A DNA stretch of 64,000 bases from UBA2334 sp964396895 (GTDB taxonomy: Bacteria; Pseudomonadota; Gammaproteobacteria; Burkholderiales; Burkholderiaceae_C): positions 26,325-90,324 of the forward strand of contig CAYNGJ010000016.1 of NCBI GenBank assembly GCA_964396895.1. The letters run 5' to 3'. Within the stretch, counting starts at the first letter, position 1. Each line of letters starts with the position of its first letter. The notes below the pieces were generated by a model. That model saw nothing but the letters and a program-made list of their open reading frames with translations. It did no database searches and was not told where the DNA came from. The position numbers and the translations under genes were made by a program. Below, one piece after another: positions 14,417 through 22,605 of this stretch.

Positions 14417-15858
14417 CACCAGGTGCCTGGCTGCGGTGGCGGCGGTCGCTGCAATGGCGGGTGCTGGCAGCCACCCTGGGCGGGCTGGCGCTGGCGCTGG
14501 CGCTGGCCTGGGTGCTGCTGAACGGCTTGTTCCGCGACCACGCGACCCGGGGTTTTCAGGCGGAGTTGCAAGCCCACCTGGAGCAGTTGACCGCCCGCCT
14601 CGACTTCAACGAACAGGGGCAGCCGGTGATTGACGCCGCCTCGCTCAGCGATCCGCGTTGGCTCAAGCCGTATTCGGGTCGCTACTGGCAGGTGGATGTG
14701 CGCCGGGAAGGTCAGCACCAGACGGGGGTGTTGCGCTCGCGCTCGTTGTGGGACCAGGCGCTGGCCTTGCCGCCCGATGTGGTGGCTGACGGTGCCATCC
14801 ATGTCCATTGGCTCAACGGCCCGTCGGGCCAGCCTGTGCTGGCGCTGGAACGCTCGGTGCGCACAGCGCAGACCCAGGGCGATGTGTGGACGTTGGTGGT
14901 GGCCGCCGATACCCAGGACATGCAGCGCGCCATGGACCACTTTGCAGGCGTGCTGGCGGCATCCCTTTCGGTCTTGCTGGTGCTGCTGGGCCTGGCCGCT
15001 GTGGCCCAGGTGTGGTTTGGCTTGGCCCCGTTGCGCACCCTTCAAAAAGCCGTGACCGACCTGAGCCATGGCCACAGCACCCGGTTGCAGGGCCAGTTCC
15101 CGGCTGAAATTCAGCCGCTGGCAGATGACTTCAACCGCACCTTGCAGCGTCAGGAGGAGGGCGTGGCGCGTGCCCGAACCCAGGCCGGCAACCTGGCGCA
15201 TGCCCTCAAGACGCCGCTGGCTGTCATGGCGCAGGCTGCCCACGTTGCCGCCACACCAAGGGGCCAAACTGACGCTGACCCATCGGATGCCCGTGTCGCT
15301 GCCGATCTGTCCGCGCTGGTGCTGGAGCAGGTGGCCAGGGCCCGCCAGCATGTCGATTGGCATTTGTCCCACGCGAGGGCGTCGGCATCGGCGCACACGC
15401 CGGGCATGCGTTGTGAGGTGGGCGCGGCGGTGGCTGGGCTGCAACGCGTGCTGGACCGGGTGCACGACCACCGTGGACTGACCATCACCAGCCAATGTGA
15501 ACCGCCCGAGCTGGCCTTTGCTGGCGAAGCACAAGACCTGCAGGAAATGCTGGGCAACCTGATGGACAACGCCTGCCAGTGGGCTGCCACCCAGGTGCGT
15601 GTGGGTGCCGCTGTGGTTGGCCACGGGTTGGTGGTGCAAGTCGAGGACGATGGGCCAGGCATACCCGAAGCCAGCCGCCAAGCCATGCTGGCGCGTGGTG
15701 CCAGGCTGGATGAAGCGACCCCTGGGTCGGGCCTGGGGCTGGCCATCGTCGCCGATCTGGCGGGTTTGTACGGTGGCGCCCTGGTGCTGATGGAGAGTCC
15801 AATGGGCGGGCTGAAGGCGGTGTTGACCTTGCCCGCAGTCCGCCCAAGCGTTGGGTAA
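14413..15858 (+). CDS. PhoQ-like sensor histidine kinase
   Basis: The 481-residue kinase has an N-terminal transmembrane helix (about 17-37), a periplasmic sensor of roughly 140 residues, a second helix (about 178-200) and a HAMP-like linker. The HisKA box is NLAHALKTPLAVM, and the ATPase domain has an N box (NLMDNACQW), DDGPGIP and GSGLGLAI. The ALKTPL form of the His box is typical of PhoQ-like kinases. ATG 14413 overlaps the regulator stop as ATGA, so the two form one system. The kinase frame is intact although its regulator is frameshifted. Confidence 0.87.
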   Translation: MTPGAWLRWRRSLQWRVLAATLGGLALALALAWVLLNGLFRDHATRGFQAELQAHLEQLTARLDFNEQGQPVIDAASLSDPRWLKPYSGRYWQVDVRREGQHQTGVLRSRSLWDQALALPPDVVADGAIHVHWLNGPSGQPVLALERSVRTAQTQGDVWTLVVAADTQDMQRAMDHFAGVLAASLSVLLVLLGLAAVAQVWFGLAPLRTLQKAVTDLSHGHSTRLQGQFPAEIQPLADDFNRTLQRQEEGVARARTQAGNLAHALKTPLAVMAQAAHVAATPRGQTDADPSDARVAADLSALVLEQVARARQHVDWHLSHARASASAHTPGMRCEVGAAVAGLQRVLDRVHDHRGLTITSQCEPPELAFAGEAQDLQEMLGNLMDNACQWAATQVRVGAAVVGHGLVVQVEDDGPGIPEASRQAMLARGARLDEATPGSGLGLAIVADLAGLYGGALVLMESPMGGLKAVLTLPAVRPSVG

Positions 15859-15914
15859 GTCCCGTTTTTGGTCATGGGCGCAGCGTGGGGTTGTTTCTGA
15901 TTCAGTCTGACGGT

Positions 15915-17177
15915 ATGAGCAATTTCAAACGACAAGCTTTTTGGCGCATTGCGCTGGTCACTCTCTTGCTGGCGGTGGTCGCCGCGCCCGTGGCGTGGGT
16001 GGTGGCCCGCGAGAACGCCGAGGCCGAAATCGTGGCCTTTGCGCAGGAGGAGTCCCGGCGGGTGCTGGTGGCGGCAGACGCCATTGACCTGCAGGGCGAC
16101 CAGGCCACGCAGCACGCGCAGCAGGCGGCCACCAGCCTGGTGGGTGGGCTGTTCGACATCGTCGAGATATACGACCGGCGCGGCCAGAAGCTGGCCGAAG
16201 CCACCACCCCTGCAGGGGGCGAGGCAGAGGCGACCTTGCCCAAGCACGGGCAGCCCAGTTACGCCAAGAGTTTTTACGAGAACTTTGAGCTGCCCGACGG
16301 GCGTTGGGCGTTGCGGGTGTTTGTGCCGCTGGCGCCCAGCCCTGAGGCGGGCATCACCGGCTATTTCGAGGGGGTTCGCCTGGTGCCGACCTGGCAGCAC
16401 GACCAGATCCGCTCGGACGCGTTTGTGGTGGCGGCCATGGTGTGCCTGGCTTCGCTGGTGTGCGGTACGGTGATTTACCCCGTGGTCATTTTGCTGTCGG
16501 CCGAGAACGAGCGGCGTGCCCGCCAGGTGCTGGAGTCCCACATTGCCATGATGGAGGCACTGGGCCGGGCCATTGCCAAGCGGGACTCCGACACGGGCAC
16601 CCACAACTACCGCGTGGCCTGGATCGCGGCCACCATGGGGGAGGCGCTGGGCTTGGCGGGGGCGGCCATGCAGTCGCTGATCGCGGGCAGTTTCCTGCAC
16701 GACGTGGGCAAGATCGGCATACCCGACGCCATCTTGCTCAAACCCGGTCGCCTCGATGCCCAGGAGATGACCACCATGCGCACCCATGTGGTTCAGGGGC
16801 AAGAGATTGTGAGCGGTGCGGGTTGGTTGCAAGGGGCGGCCGAGGTGGTGTCCTGCCACCACGAAAAGTGGGATGGCACGGGCTACCCGCTGGGGCTGAG
16901 TGGCGCGGCCATTCCGCTGTCCGCGCGCATATTTGCGGTGGCCGATGTGTATGACGCGCTCAGCTCCCGCCGCCCCTACAAGGCGCCTTTGCCGTTTGAC
17001 GTGGTCATGGCGCAACTGGCCGATGGGGCGGGCCAGCACTTTGACCCGCAGGTGTTGGCCGTGTTCCAGCGCCTGGCACCGGGCATTCAGCAGCGGCTGC
17101 AGGGGCTGGAAGAGGCGGCCATCCAAAGCCTGATGGCCGACATGATCACCCGCCATTTCGACGCGTTGAGCGTGTGA
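15915..17177 (+). CDS. HD-GYP domain protein (predicted cyclic-di-GMP phosphodiesterase)
   Basis: An N-terminal transmembrane helix (about 10-30), a periplasmic segment, and a second helix (about 168-195) precede the catalytic domain. HD is at residues 262-263 within FLHDVGKIGIPDAILLKPG, followed by HHEKWDGTGYP carrying the GYP motif and ARIFAVADVYDALSSRRPYK. All metal-binding and GYP residues are present, so hydrolysis of c-di-GMP is likely. ATG 15915 is used; a GTG at 15885 would add 10 residues, and neither has a strong ribosome site. It follows the PhoQ-like kinase by about 56 bases on the same strand. Confidence 0.88.
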   Translation: MSNFKRQAFWRIALVTLLLAVVAAPVAWVVARENAEAEIVAFAQEESRRVLVAADAIDLQGDQATQHAQQAATSLVGGLFDIVEIYDRRGQKLAEATTPAGGEAEATLPKHGQPSYAKSFYENFELPDGRWALRVFVPLAPSPEAGITGYFEGVRLVPTWQHDQIRSDAFVVAAMVCLASLVCGTVIYPVVILLSAENERRARQVLESHIAMMEALGRAIAKRDSDTGTHNYRVAWIAATMGEALGLAGAAMQSLIAGSFLHDVGKIGIPDAILLKPGRLDAQEMTTMRTHVVQGQEIVSGAGWLQGAAEVVSCHHEKWDGTGYPLGLSGAAIPLSARIFAVADVYDALSSRRPYKAPLPFDVVMAQLADGAGQHFDPQVLAVFQRLAPGIQQRLQGLEEAAIQSLMADMITRHFDALSV

Positions 17178-17189
17178 GCGCTTCCCCGG

Positions 17190-17207
17190 GTTAAGCCACC
17201 CTTCAGG
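17190..17207 (+). promoter_or_regulatory. Possible OmpR-family half-site pair upstream of the PepSY-like gene
   Basis: GTTAAGCCACCCTTCAGG has TTAAG (17191) and TTCAG (17202) 11 bases apart, mixing the CTTAA-like and TTCA-like half sites seen elsewhere in this region. It lies about 65 bases before the start at 17271. A further CCGTTGA direct repeat at 17213 and 17225 has a 12-base period. Confidence 0.3.
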
Positions 17208-17270
17208 TCCAGCCGTTGAAATGGCCGTTGACCTGCCAACGGGTGGCGGGTTCAACCACGGGGCCTGTTC

Positions 17271-17603
17271 ATGGGAAAAGTCGCTCGCCACACCGGTCTG
17301 AACGGTCTGGTCTTGGTCATGCTGAGCCTGCTGCCATGGGGCGTGTTGGCCAGCCCGCAGGCGGAGAAGGTGGTGTGCACCCAGCCTGACCAGGCCACCT
17401 GGTTGGGGGAGTCACGGGCGCGGGCCTTGTTCAGGGCCGCCGACTATTTGCTGGTCCGCTTCAAGGTGTCGGGTGGGCGGTGTTATGAGTTTTACGCCAT
17501 TGACCACCAGAACAACGTGGTGGAGGCCTACATGGACCCCCGCACTGGCGAGGTGCTGCGCCAGACGGTGATTCCTGCGCCTGAGCCCACTGCCACCCGG
17601 TGA
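17271..17603 (+). CDS. Small secreted PepSY-like protein
   Basis: The 110-residue product has a signal peptide (LVLVMLSLLPWGVLAS, cleaved near residue 28). The mature domain of about 80 residues contains two Cys (VVCTQP and GGRCYEF) and a C-terminal YMDPRTGEVLRQTV resembling a PepSY repeat end. It is probably periplasmic and may form a disulfide. It is transcribed toward the convergent kinase gene at 17646. A copy of the dispersed AT-rich element begins just after its stop codon. Confidence 0.6.
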   Translation: MGKVARHTGLNGLVLVMLSLLPWGVLASPQAEKVVCTQPDQATWLGESRARALFRAADYLLVRFKVSGGRCYEFYAIDHQNNVVEAYMDPRTGEVLRQTVIPAPEPTATR

Positions 17604-17611
17604 CGCTGGAT

Positions 17612-17682
17612 ACATCAATTTAAAGCTTTTCAGCCTTCCAGCGCTTTACTGTATTGAATTGTTTGCTTCTGTATTGATGTGA
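17612..17682 (+). repeat. Dispersed AT-rich element, copy C, between convergent genes
   Basis: CAGCCTTCC precedes AGCGC (17640-17644), and GCTTC, a variant of GCTAT, starts 25 bases later (17665). The ends ATCAAT and ATTGAT form a short inverted repeat. The element follows the stop of the 17271 gene in sense orientation. It supplies the last residues of the convergent kinase (HHINTEANNSIQ) and its TAA stop. Confidence 0.7.
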
Positions 17683-19037
17683 TGATCGGTCCAGGACAAG
17701 GTGACTTGCAGGCCACCTAAGTCCTGGCTGCGCTGCACGGCCACCTGCACGCCGTGCAGGCGGGTGATGCGCCGCACAATGGACCAGCCCAGGCCGCTGC
17801 CCGTCTGGCCGGTGCCCAGCACCCGGAAAAATCGGTCGCCCAGGCGTGCCATGTCTTCGGTCGATACGCCGGGCCCGCTGTCTGCTATGCACAGCTGTGC
17901 TCCACCTCCCGGCGTGGTGTGGCCCGAGATGCGCAGGGTGGCCCCCTCGGGGCTGTAGCGCAGTGCGTTGTCCAGCAGGTTGCGCAGCAGCACATGGGCC
18001 AGGGCCAGCGGCAGGGGGACACACAGCCCGGGCGCATTGACCATGTCCCATTGCAGCCGGGGGCGGCGCAGGGCCACGGTGGGGGCCAGATCGGCCAGCA
18101 CCGCATCCAGGCAGGGTTGCACGGGGGTGTGGGCCCGCTCGACCGATGCCAGGGCCTCCAACCGAGCGAGCTGCAGCAGTTGCTCCATAAGGTGGGTGGC
18201 GCGGTCACAGCCCGTGACGGTGGCGGCCAAGGCCTCGGCCCGCTCTGCGTCGTCGGTGGCGCCCTGGGCCACCTGGGCTTGCATGCGGATGGCGGCCATG
18301 GGGGTGCGCAGCTCGTGTGCGGCATCGGCGGTGAAGCGGCGCTCAATCTCGATCCGCTCGGCGGTGCGGGCAAACAGGCGGTTGAGTTCCTGGACCAGGG
18401 GCACGGCCTCCCGGGGGACGCGGGCCAGGGGCAAAGCCTCCGCCTGCTCAGGGGTGCGCCTGGCCACCAGGTTGCCCAGCTCCCGCAGTGGCCGCACGGC
18501 TTGGCGCACGCCCCACCAGATGCCCAGCACCAGCAGGGGAAAGGCGATGGCCATGGGCCACAGCACGCTGCGCATGCTGGCCTTGGCCACGTCGGTGCGC
18601 GATTCTTCCTGCTCGGCCACGTGAATCACCAAGTCGCCGTGCAGGCCCTGGGCGGTGAACACCCGCCAGCGTTCGCCGCGGAGGTGGGTGTTGGAAAACC
18701 CCCGGGCGCCCGGCTCGGCCAGGGCGTCCTCCGGCGCACCGGCCGAGCGCAGCACCAGGCGTTGCTGCTGCCACACCTGCAGCACCACGCGGTGTTGTTG
18801 GTCGGGCAAGGGGGGGCGGGCGTTCTCAGTGGGGTGGCGGAGTTCACCCTGTGGCTGCGCCGCCACCAGGGCCGCGGCCTCGGAGAGGTGGGCGTCCAGC
18901 AGCTCGCCCACCTCGTGGTCGGTGTCCACCCACGTGGCGGCCAGCACCAGCAGCCACACCAGTCCCACCACCGACAGCACCGTCCACAGCAGCCGCGATT
19001 GAAGGGATTGCGCGTGGGCGGCGGACACCGGGCTCAT
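17646..19037 (-). CDS. QseC/PmrB-like sensor histidine kinase
   Basis: The 463-residue kinase has a first transmembrane helix (about 15-36), a periplasmic sensor beginning DTDHEVGELLDAHL (typical of QseC-type kinases), a second helix near 175-195, and a HAMP linker. The HisKA box is AAHELRTPMAAIRMQ. The ATPase domain has NLLDNALRYSPEG, DSGPGV and a G2 box GSGLGWSIV. The ATG overlaps the regulator stop (ATGA, 19034-19037). The C-terminal HHINTEANNSIQ is encoded by AT-rich codons inside repeat copy C, so the original C-terminus was probably nearer the TLSW segment. It probably controls the adjacent eptA. Confidence 0.87.
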   Translation of the reverse strand: MSPVSAAHAQSLQSRLLWTVLSVVGLVWLLVLAATWVDTDHEVGELLDAHLSEAAALVAAQPQGELRHPTENARPPLPDQQHRVVLQVWQQQRLVLRSAGAPEDALAEPGARGFSNTHLRGERWRVFTAQGLHGDLVIHVAEQEESRTDVAKASMRSVLWPMAIAFPLLVLGIWWGVRQAVRPLRELGNLVARRTPEQAEALPLARVPREAVPLVQELNRLFARTAERIEIERRFTADAAHELRTPMAAIRMQAQVAQGATDDAERAEALAATVTGCDRATHLMEQLLQLARLEALASVERAHTPVQPCLDAVLADLAPTVALRRPRLQWDMVNAPGLCVPLPLALAHVLLRNLLDNALRYSPEGATLRISGHTTPGGGAQLCIADSGPGVSTEDMARLGDRFFRVLGTGQTGSGLGWSIVRRITRLHGVQVAVQRSQDLGGLQVTLSWTDHHINTEANNSIQ

Positions 19038-19702
19038 GGTGTGGGCGCCCGGTGGACGATGTAGCCCACGCCGCGCACCGTTTCAATGGTGCCGGCGGGG
19101 AGTTTGCGCCGCAGGTGGTGGATGTGGACTTCAATGGCGTTGCTGCTGACCTCGTGCCCCCACTGGTACACCTGCTGCTCCAGCTGCGCCCGGCTGAGCA
19201 CGCGCCCGGCGTTGAGCAGCAGGGCGTGCAGCAGGTCATACTCGCGCCCCCCCACATCGACCACTTGCCCGTCCACCGTCACCAGGTGGCTGGCGGGGTC
19301 CAGTACCAGGCTGCCGGTGCGCAGGCAGCGCCCGGGTTGGTCGTGGGCGCGGCGGATCAGGGCGCGCAGACGGGCGGCCAGCTCGTGCAGGTCCACGGGT
19401 TTGATGAGGTAGTCGTCCGCCCCCGCGTCCAGACCCGCGATGCGTGCGGGCACGGCGTCGCGGGCCGTCAGTACCAGGATGGGGGTGGGCACGCCTCGGG
19501 CGCGGGTTTGGGCGATCACGTCCAGGCCGTCCAGCCGGGGCAGGCCCAGGTCCAGCACGGCCACCAAGTAATTGCCCGTGTTCAGCTCGCAGGCGGCGGC
19601 GTGGCCATCGCGCACCCAATCCACCTGAAAGCCCTGTTGGCGCAGCCCGGCACGCAGGCCAGAGCCCAGCAGCTCATCGTCTTCGGCCAGCAGCACACGC
19701 AT
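19034..19702 (-). CDS. OmpR-family response regulator (QseB/PmrA type)
   Basis: The 222-residue regulator starts at ATG 19702 (MRVLLAEDDELLG); eight extra upstream residues are possible but lack family resemblance. The receiver has the acidic pocket AEDD, phospho-acceptor DLGLPRLDG, ILTARD and Lys in DYLIKPVDLHEL. The C-terminal winged helix (LEQQVYQWGHEVSSNAIEVH) ends GVGYIVHR. It lies 4 bases downstream of eptA and overlaps the kinase, giving an eptA-regulator-kinase operon like pmrCAB. CTTAA/GGTTAA-type direct repeats upstream of eptA and of the PAP2 gene are candidate targets. Confidence 0.9.
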   Translation of the reverse strand: MRVLLAEDDELLGSGLRAGLRQQGFQVDWVRDGHAAACELNTGNYLVAVLDLGLPRLDGLDVIAQTRARGVPTPILVLTARDAVPARIAGLDAGADDYLIKPVDLHELAARLRALIRRAHDQPGRCLRTGSLVLDPASHLVTVDGQVVDVGGREYDLLHALLLNAGRVLSRAQLEQQVYQWGHEVSSNAIEVHIHHLRRKLPAGTIETVRGVGYIVHRAPTP

Positions 19703-19706
19703 GGGG

Positions 19707-21371
19707 TCAGCCTTTGCAGGAGGCAAACACGTCCAGTGCGGGTTGGTGCACTTGGGTGTTCAGGTCCATCAGCCCCAGCACGCTGTGAAACAGGTTGTCG
19801 TGCGACAGCGGTTGAGCGGCGCGCTGGCTCAGGCAGGTGGGCGACAGTTTCAGGCGTTGCTGCATGGCCGGTGACAGCCAAGTGACCATGGGCACCTGTT
19901 TTTGCGTGTCGGGTGCGATGGCATAGGGCAGGCCGTGCAGGTAGAGGTTGTTTTCACCCAGGGACTCGCCGTGGTCCGAGACGTACAGCAAGGCCGTGCT
20001 CTGGCGCTGGCGGCCCAGCCAGGCAATGGTCTGGTCCAGGAATTGGTCGGTGTAGCGGATGGAGTTGTCGTAGGCGTTGACCACCTGCTCGCGGCTGCAG
20101 TCTTGCAGGGCGGTGCTGGTGCACTCGGGCAGAAACACTTTTTGGTTGGCGGGCGCGCGCTTGAAGTAGGCGGGCCCGTGGCTGCCCATTTGGTGCATCA
20201 CCACCACCACGCCTTTGGCCTTTCGCTCGGCGGGCAGTGCCTGCAGCGCCTGCTCCATGGCGGGGATCATGACCTCGTCCAGGCAATCGCCCTGGTCGCA
20301 CACGCCGGGCAATTTCAGGTCGCGGGTTTCGGTGTTGGGAATGCGCTCGCACAGGCCTTTGCAGCCCGACTGGTTGTCGATCCAGACCACGGCCAGGCCG
20401 GCGCGCTGCAACACGTCCAGCAGGTTTTCGAAATGCTGCTGGCTGTCCTCGAAGTCGGTTTTGCCCAGGTGGGAGAACATGCACGGCACAGAGGCCTGGG
20501 TGTTGGTGCCACAGGAGCGCACGTTGGGGTAGTGGGTGAGCAGGCCAGGGCCCTGGGTCATGAGGGCTTTGAGCGCTGGGGTGGTGTCGCGCGCGTACCC
20601 GCCCAGGCCAAAGTTGGCGGCCCGCGCCGTTTCACCCACCACCAGCACCAGCAGGGGTGGCTGCGGCTGCTGCGCGTAGCTGCTGCCCAATTGCACGTCC
20701 TGCGCAATGGGTTGCAGGGTTTGCTGGGCGCGGGGCACGGTGTCGGCGGCGGCTTTGCCCAGGCCGTACACGGTGTTGAGCGGGTTGATGAGGTAGCGCA
20801 CCTGTTTGTGGTTGCGCATGACGGAGGCAAAGTCCTGAAACACCCAGACCAGGGCCAGCCCGGCCAGCAGCAGACCCGCCACCAGCAGCCCCAGGTTGGC
20901 CCACACCCGCTGGCCCCAGCGCAGCGGGGGCATGGGGTGACGCCACAGCCAGACGGCGGGCAGCACGCCCAGCAGCAGCAGGGTGAGGGCAAAGCGCAGG
21001 GACATGAGGTCGCCCGCCTCTTTGGCGTCGGTGTGCAAGACGTTGAGCAGCATGGTCGAGTCGATCACGGCCGAGTACGTCAGCATGAAGTGGGTGGCCG
21101 CCGCCGAGGCCAGGAGCAAAAGCACCCCCAGGGGCTTGAACACCCGGGGCCAGGCGACCAGGCTGAACGCGGCCACCAGCGCGCCCAGCACAAACAGGCC
21201 CATGCCCAGCACAAACCGGGCGCCACGCAGGCCCCCCACTTCGGGCAGTGCCCACAGCTGTTGCCACAGGGCCGGATTGCCCAGGGTGGTCAGCCACGCG
21301 GCGATGGCCAGCACACTGGCCATGTGGTGCCAGTGGGGGCGGTGGCGAAGGGAAAGCAACATGCGAGACAT
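19707..21371 (-). CDS. eptA: Phosphoethanolamine-lipid A transferase
   Basis: EptA moves phosphoethanolamine from phosphatidylethanolamine to lipid A, lowering negative charge and susceptibility to cationic peptides. The 554-residue protein has five N-terminal membrane helices (to about residue 180) and a periplasmic alkaline-phosphatase-like domain. Glu247 (VGETARAANFGLGGY) and the nucleophile Thr289 (SCGTNTQASVPCMFS) line up with the catalytic pair of the family, and SDHGESLGENNLYLHG supplies further zinc ligands. Several Cys pairs fit the usual disulfides. ATG 21371 is chosen; MLLS at 21362 is possible. It leads the operon with the regulator and kinase. Confidence 0.92.
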   Translation of the reverse strand: MSRMLLSLRHRPHWHHMASVLAIAAWLTTLGNPALWQQLWALPEVGGLRGARFVLGMGLFVLGALVAAFSLVAWPRVFKPLGVLLLLASAAATHFMLTYSAVIDSTMLLNVLHTDAKEAGDLMSLRFALTLLLLGVLPAVWLWRHPMPPLRWGQRVWANLGLLVAGLLLAGLALVWVFQDFASVMRNHKQVRYLINPLNTVYGLGKAAADTVPRAQQTLQPIAQDVQLGSSYAQQPQPPLLVLVVGETARAANFGLGGYARDTTPALKALMTQGPGLLTHYPNVRSCGTNTQASVPCMFSHLGKTDFEDSQQHFENLLDVLQRAGLAVVWIDNQSGCKGLCERIPNTETRDLKLPGVCDQGDCLDEVMIPAMEQALQALPAERKAKGVVVVMHQMGSHGPAYFKRAPANQKVFLPECTSTALQDCSREQVVNAYDNSIRYTDQFLDQTIAWLGRQRQSTALLYVSDHGESLGENNLYLHGLPYAIAPDTQKQVPMVTWLSPAMQQRLKLSPTCLSQRAAQPLSHDNLFHSVLGLMDLNTQVHQPALDVFASCKG

Positions 21372-21454
21372 CAATGGGCAAAAAAAGGCGAAGCGGCCTG
21401 GCAACGGGTGAGCAGGGTTGCCCCACCAGGGGCCTGAGAGGCTAACGGCGCGAC

Positions 21455-21472
21455 ATTAACCGCGCCTTAACC
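21455..21472 (-). promoter_or_regulatory. PmrA/QseB-like direct repeat upstream of eptA
   Basis: The minus strand reads GGTTAAGGCGCGGTTAAT, two GGTTAA half sites 11 bases apart, centred about 92 bases before the eptA ATG. The TTAA core and 11-bp period match OmpR-family sites, and the repeat resembles the one upstream of the PAP2 gene. Confidence 0.5.
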
Positions 21473-21509
21473 GCCGGGCTCAGGTGCACCCGAGCGGTGG
21501 GCGCAAGGG

Positions 21510-21845
21510 TCACCAACCCAGACCCAGGCGCAGCGGCAAATACACCAGCATGCCGGTCACGATGGTGCCCAGCACGCCGCGCCGGTAAAAAAACCAGGCG
21601 CTGCCCACGGCCACGGCAAACAGGCGCGCGTCCTGCCAGGTGTGGATGAACTCGCCCTGGCTCATCACCACCTCGGGAAACACCACGGCGCCCAGCGCCG
21701 CGATGGGGGCGTACTGCAGGCCGCGCTGGGCCCAGTGCGGCAACGTCCAGGGCTTGTCCGACAGGAAAAACAGGCAACGGGTGAGCACAGTGATGCCGGC
21801 CAGACACACGATGGTCAGGAGGGTGAAGGCGTCGGTCTCACCCAT
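21510..21845 (-). CDS. azlD: AzlD-family branched-chain amino acid exporter subunit
   Basis: This 111-residue protein has four hydrophobic helices (TIVCLAGITVLTRCLFFL, APIAALGAVVFPEVV, RLFAVAVGSAWFFY, GTIVTGMLVYLPLRL), the size and layout of AzlD. It works with AzlC as the small subunit of a branched-chain amino acid exporter. Its start overlaps the azlC stop by 8 bases (21838-21845), so the two are translationally coupled. The gene ends about 140 bases after the eptA start region, on the same strand. Confidence 0.88.
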   Translation of the reverse strand: MGETDAFTLLTIVCLAGITVLTRCLFFLSDKPWTLPHWAQRGLQYAPIAALGAVVFPEVVMSQGEFIHTWQDARLFAVAVGSAWFFYRRGVLGTIVTGMLVYLPLRLGLGW

Positions 21846-22572
21846 GGGACACCTCGCGCCGTGCGTCCATCACCAGCGAAAACGCCACGGCCGCCGCGAT
21901 GGCCACCACGATGTTGAGCTTCAACGGCAGCGCCCATGCGGCCACCGCCGCTGCCCCCGACACCCCCATGGCCACCACCCGCAGCGGTGAGGTGGCGAGC
22001 GACAGCATCACCCCCAGCAGGGCCAGGATGCCGGCAAACCCCAGGCCCCAGTCGGTGGGTATGGCATTGGCCAATGCAATGCCCAGCAGGCTGGCCACCA
22101 TCCAGGCCACCCAGTTGATGCCGCTGTTGCCCGCCAGGTAGGCCTGCTGGGCCAGCCGCTCGGCGGGCGTGGTGGTGGCGTCGGGTGCGTGGGGATAGCG
22201 TTTGGCAAAAAACACGTAGCTCAAATCGGCCGTGAGGTAGCCGGTGGCCAGCCGCTCGCGCAGCGGCAGGTGCATGACGTAGGGTCGCAGGTGCGCCGAA
22301 AACACCACAAACCGCAGGTTCACACAGAACGCCGTGGTCAGGATCACCCACAGCGGCGCACCCGACGCGATCAGCGGAATGGCCGCCAGCTGGGCGCTGC
22401 CCGCGAACACCAGCAGCGTCATGGCCACCGCCTCGACCACACTCATGCCGGACTTGACCATGGCCACGCCGGTCATCAGCCCCCAGGCCGCGATGCCGGT
22501 GGCCACGCTGGCCAGGTCGCGCACGCCCACCCAATAGTCGGGGTGGCGGTACAGGCTGGGTTTAAAAAACAT
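21838..22572 (-). CDS. azlC: AzlC-family amino acid exporter subunit
   Basis: The 244-residue membrane protein matches AzlC in length and in the FAGSAQLAAIPLI motif (about residues 56-68), followed by a conserved FCVNLRFVVFSAHLRPYV segment. Homologues export branched-chain amino acids or analogues. The start at 22572 lies 33 bases downstream of the fmt stop on the same strand, so it could be read with def-fmt, although no functional link is known. The downstream azlD overlaps its end. Confidence 0.92.
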   Translation of the reverse strand: MFFKPSLYRHPDYWVGVRDLASVATGIAAWGLMTGVAMVKSGMSVVEAVAMTLLVFAGSAQLAAIPLIASGAPLWVILTTAFCVNLRFVVFSAHLRPYVMHLPLRERLATGYLTADLSYVFFAKRYPHAPDATTTPAERLAQQAYLAGNSGINWVAWMVASLLGIALANAIPTDWGLGFAGILALLGVMLSLATSPLRVVAMGVSGAAAVAAWALPLKLNIVVAIAAAVAFSLVMDARREVSHG

Positions 22573-22605
22573 GGAGGTGGATCAGAGGGTTGCGCTGGAC
22601 GCGGC

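Noticed and set aside
17213..17231. CCGTTGA direct repeat as a strong regulator site
   Set aside because: The 12-base period does not match the 10-11 bp helical spacing expected for OmpR-family sites, so it was only mentioned with the weaker box at 17190.
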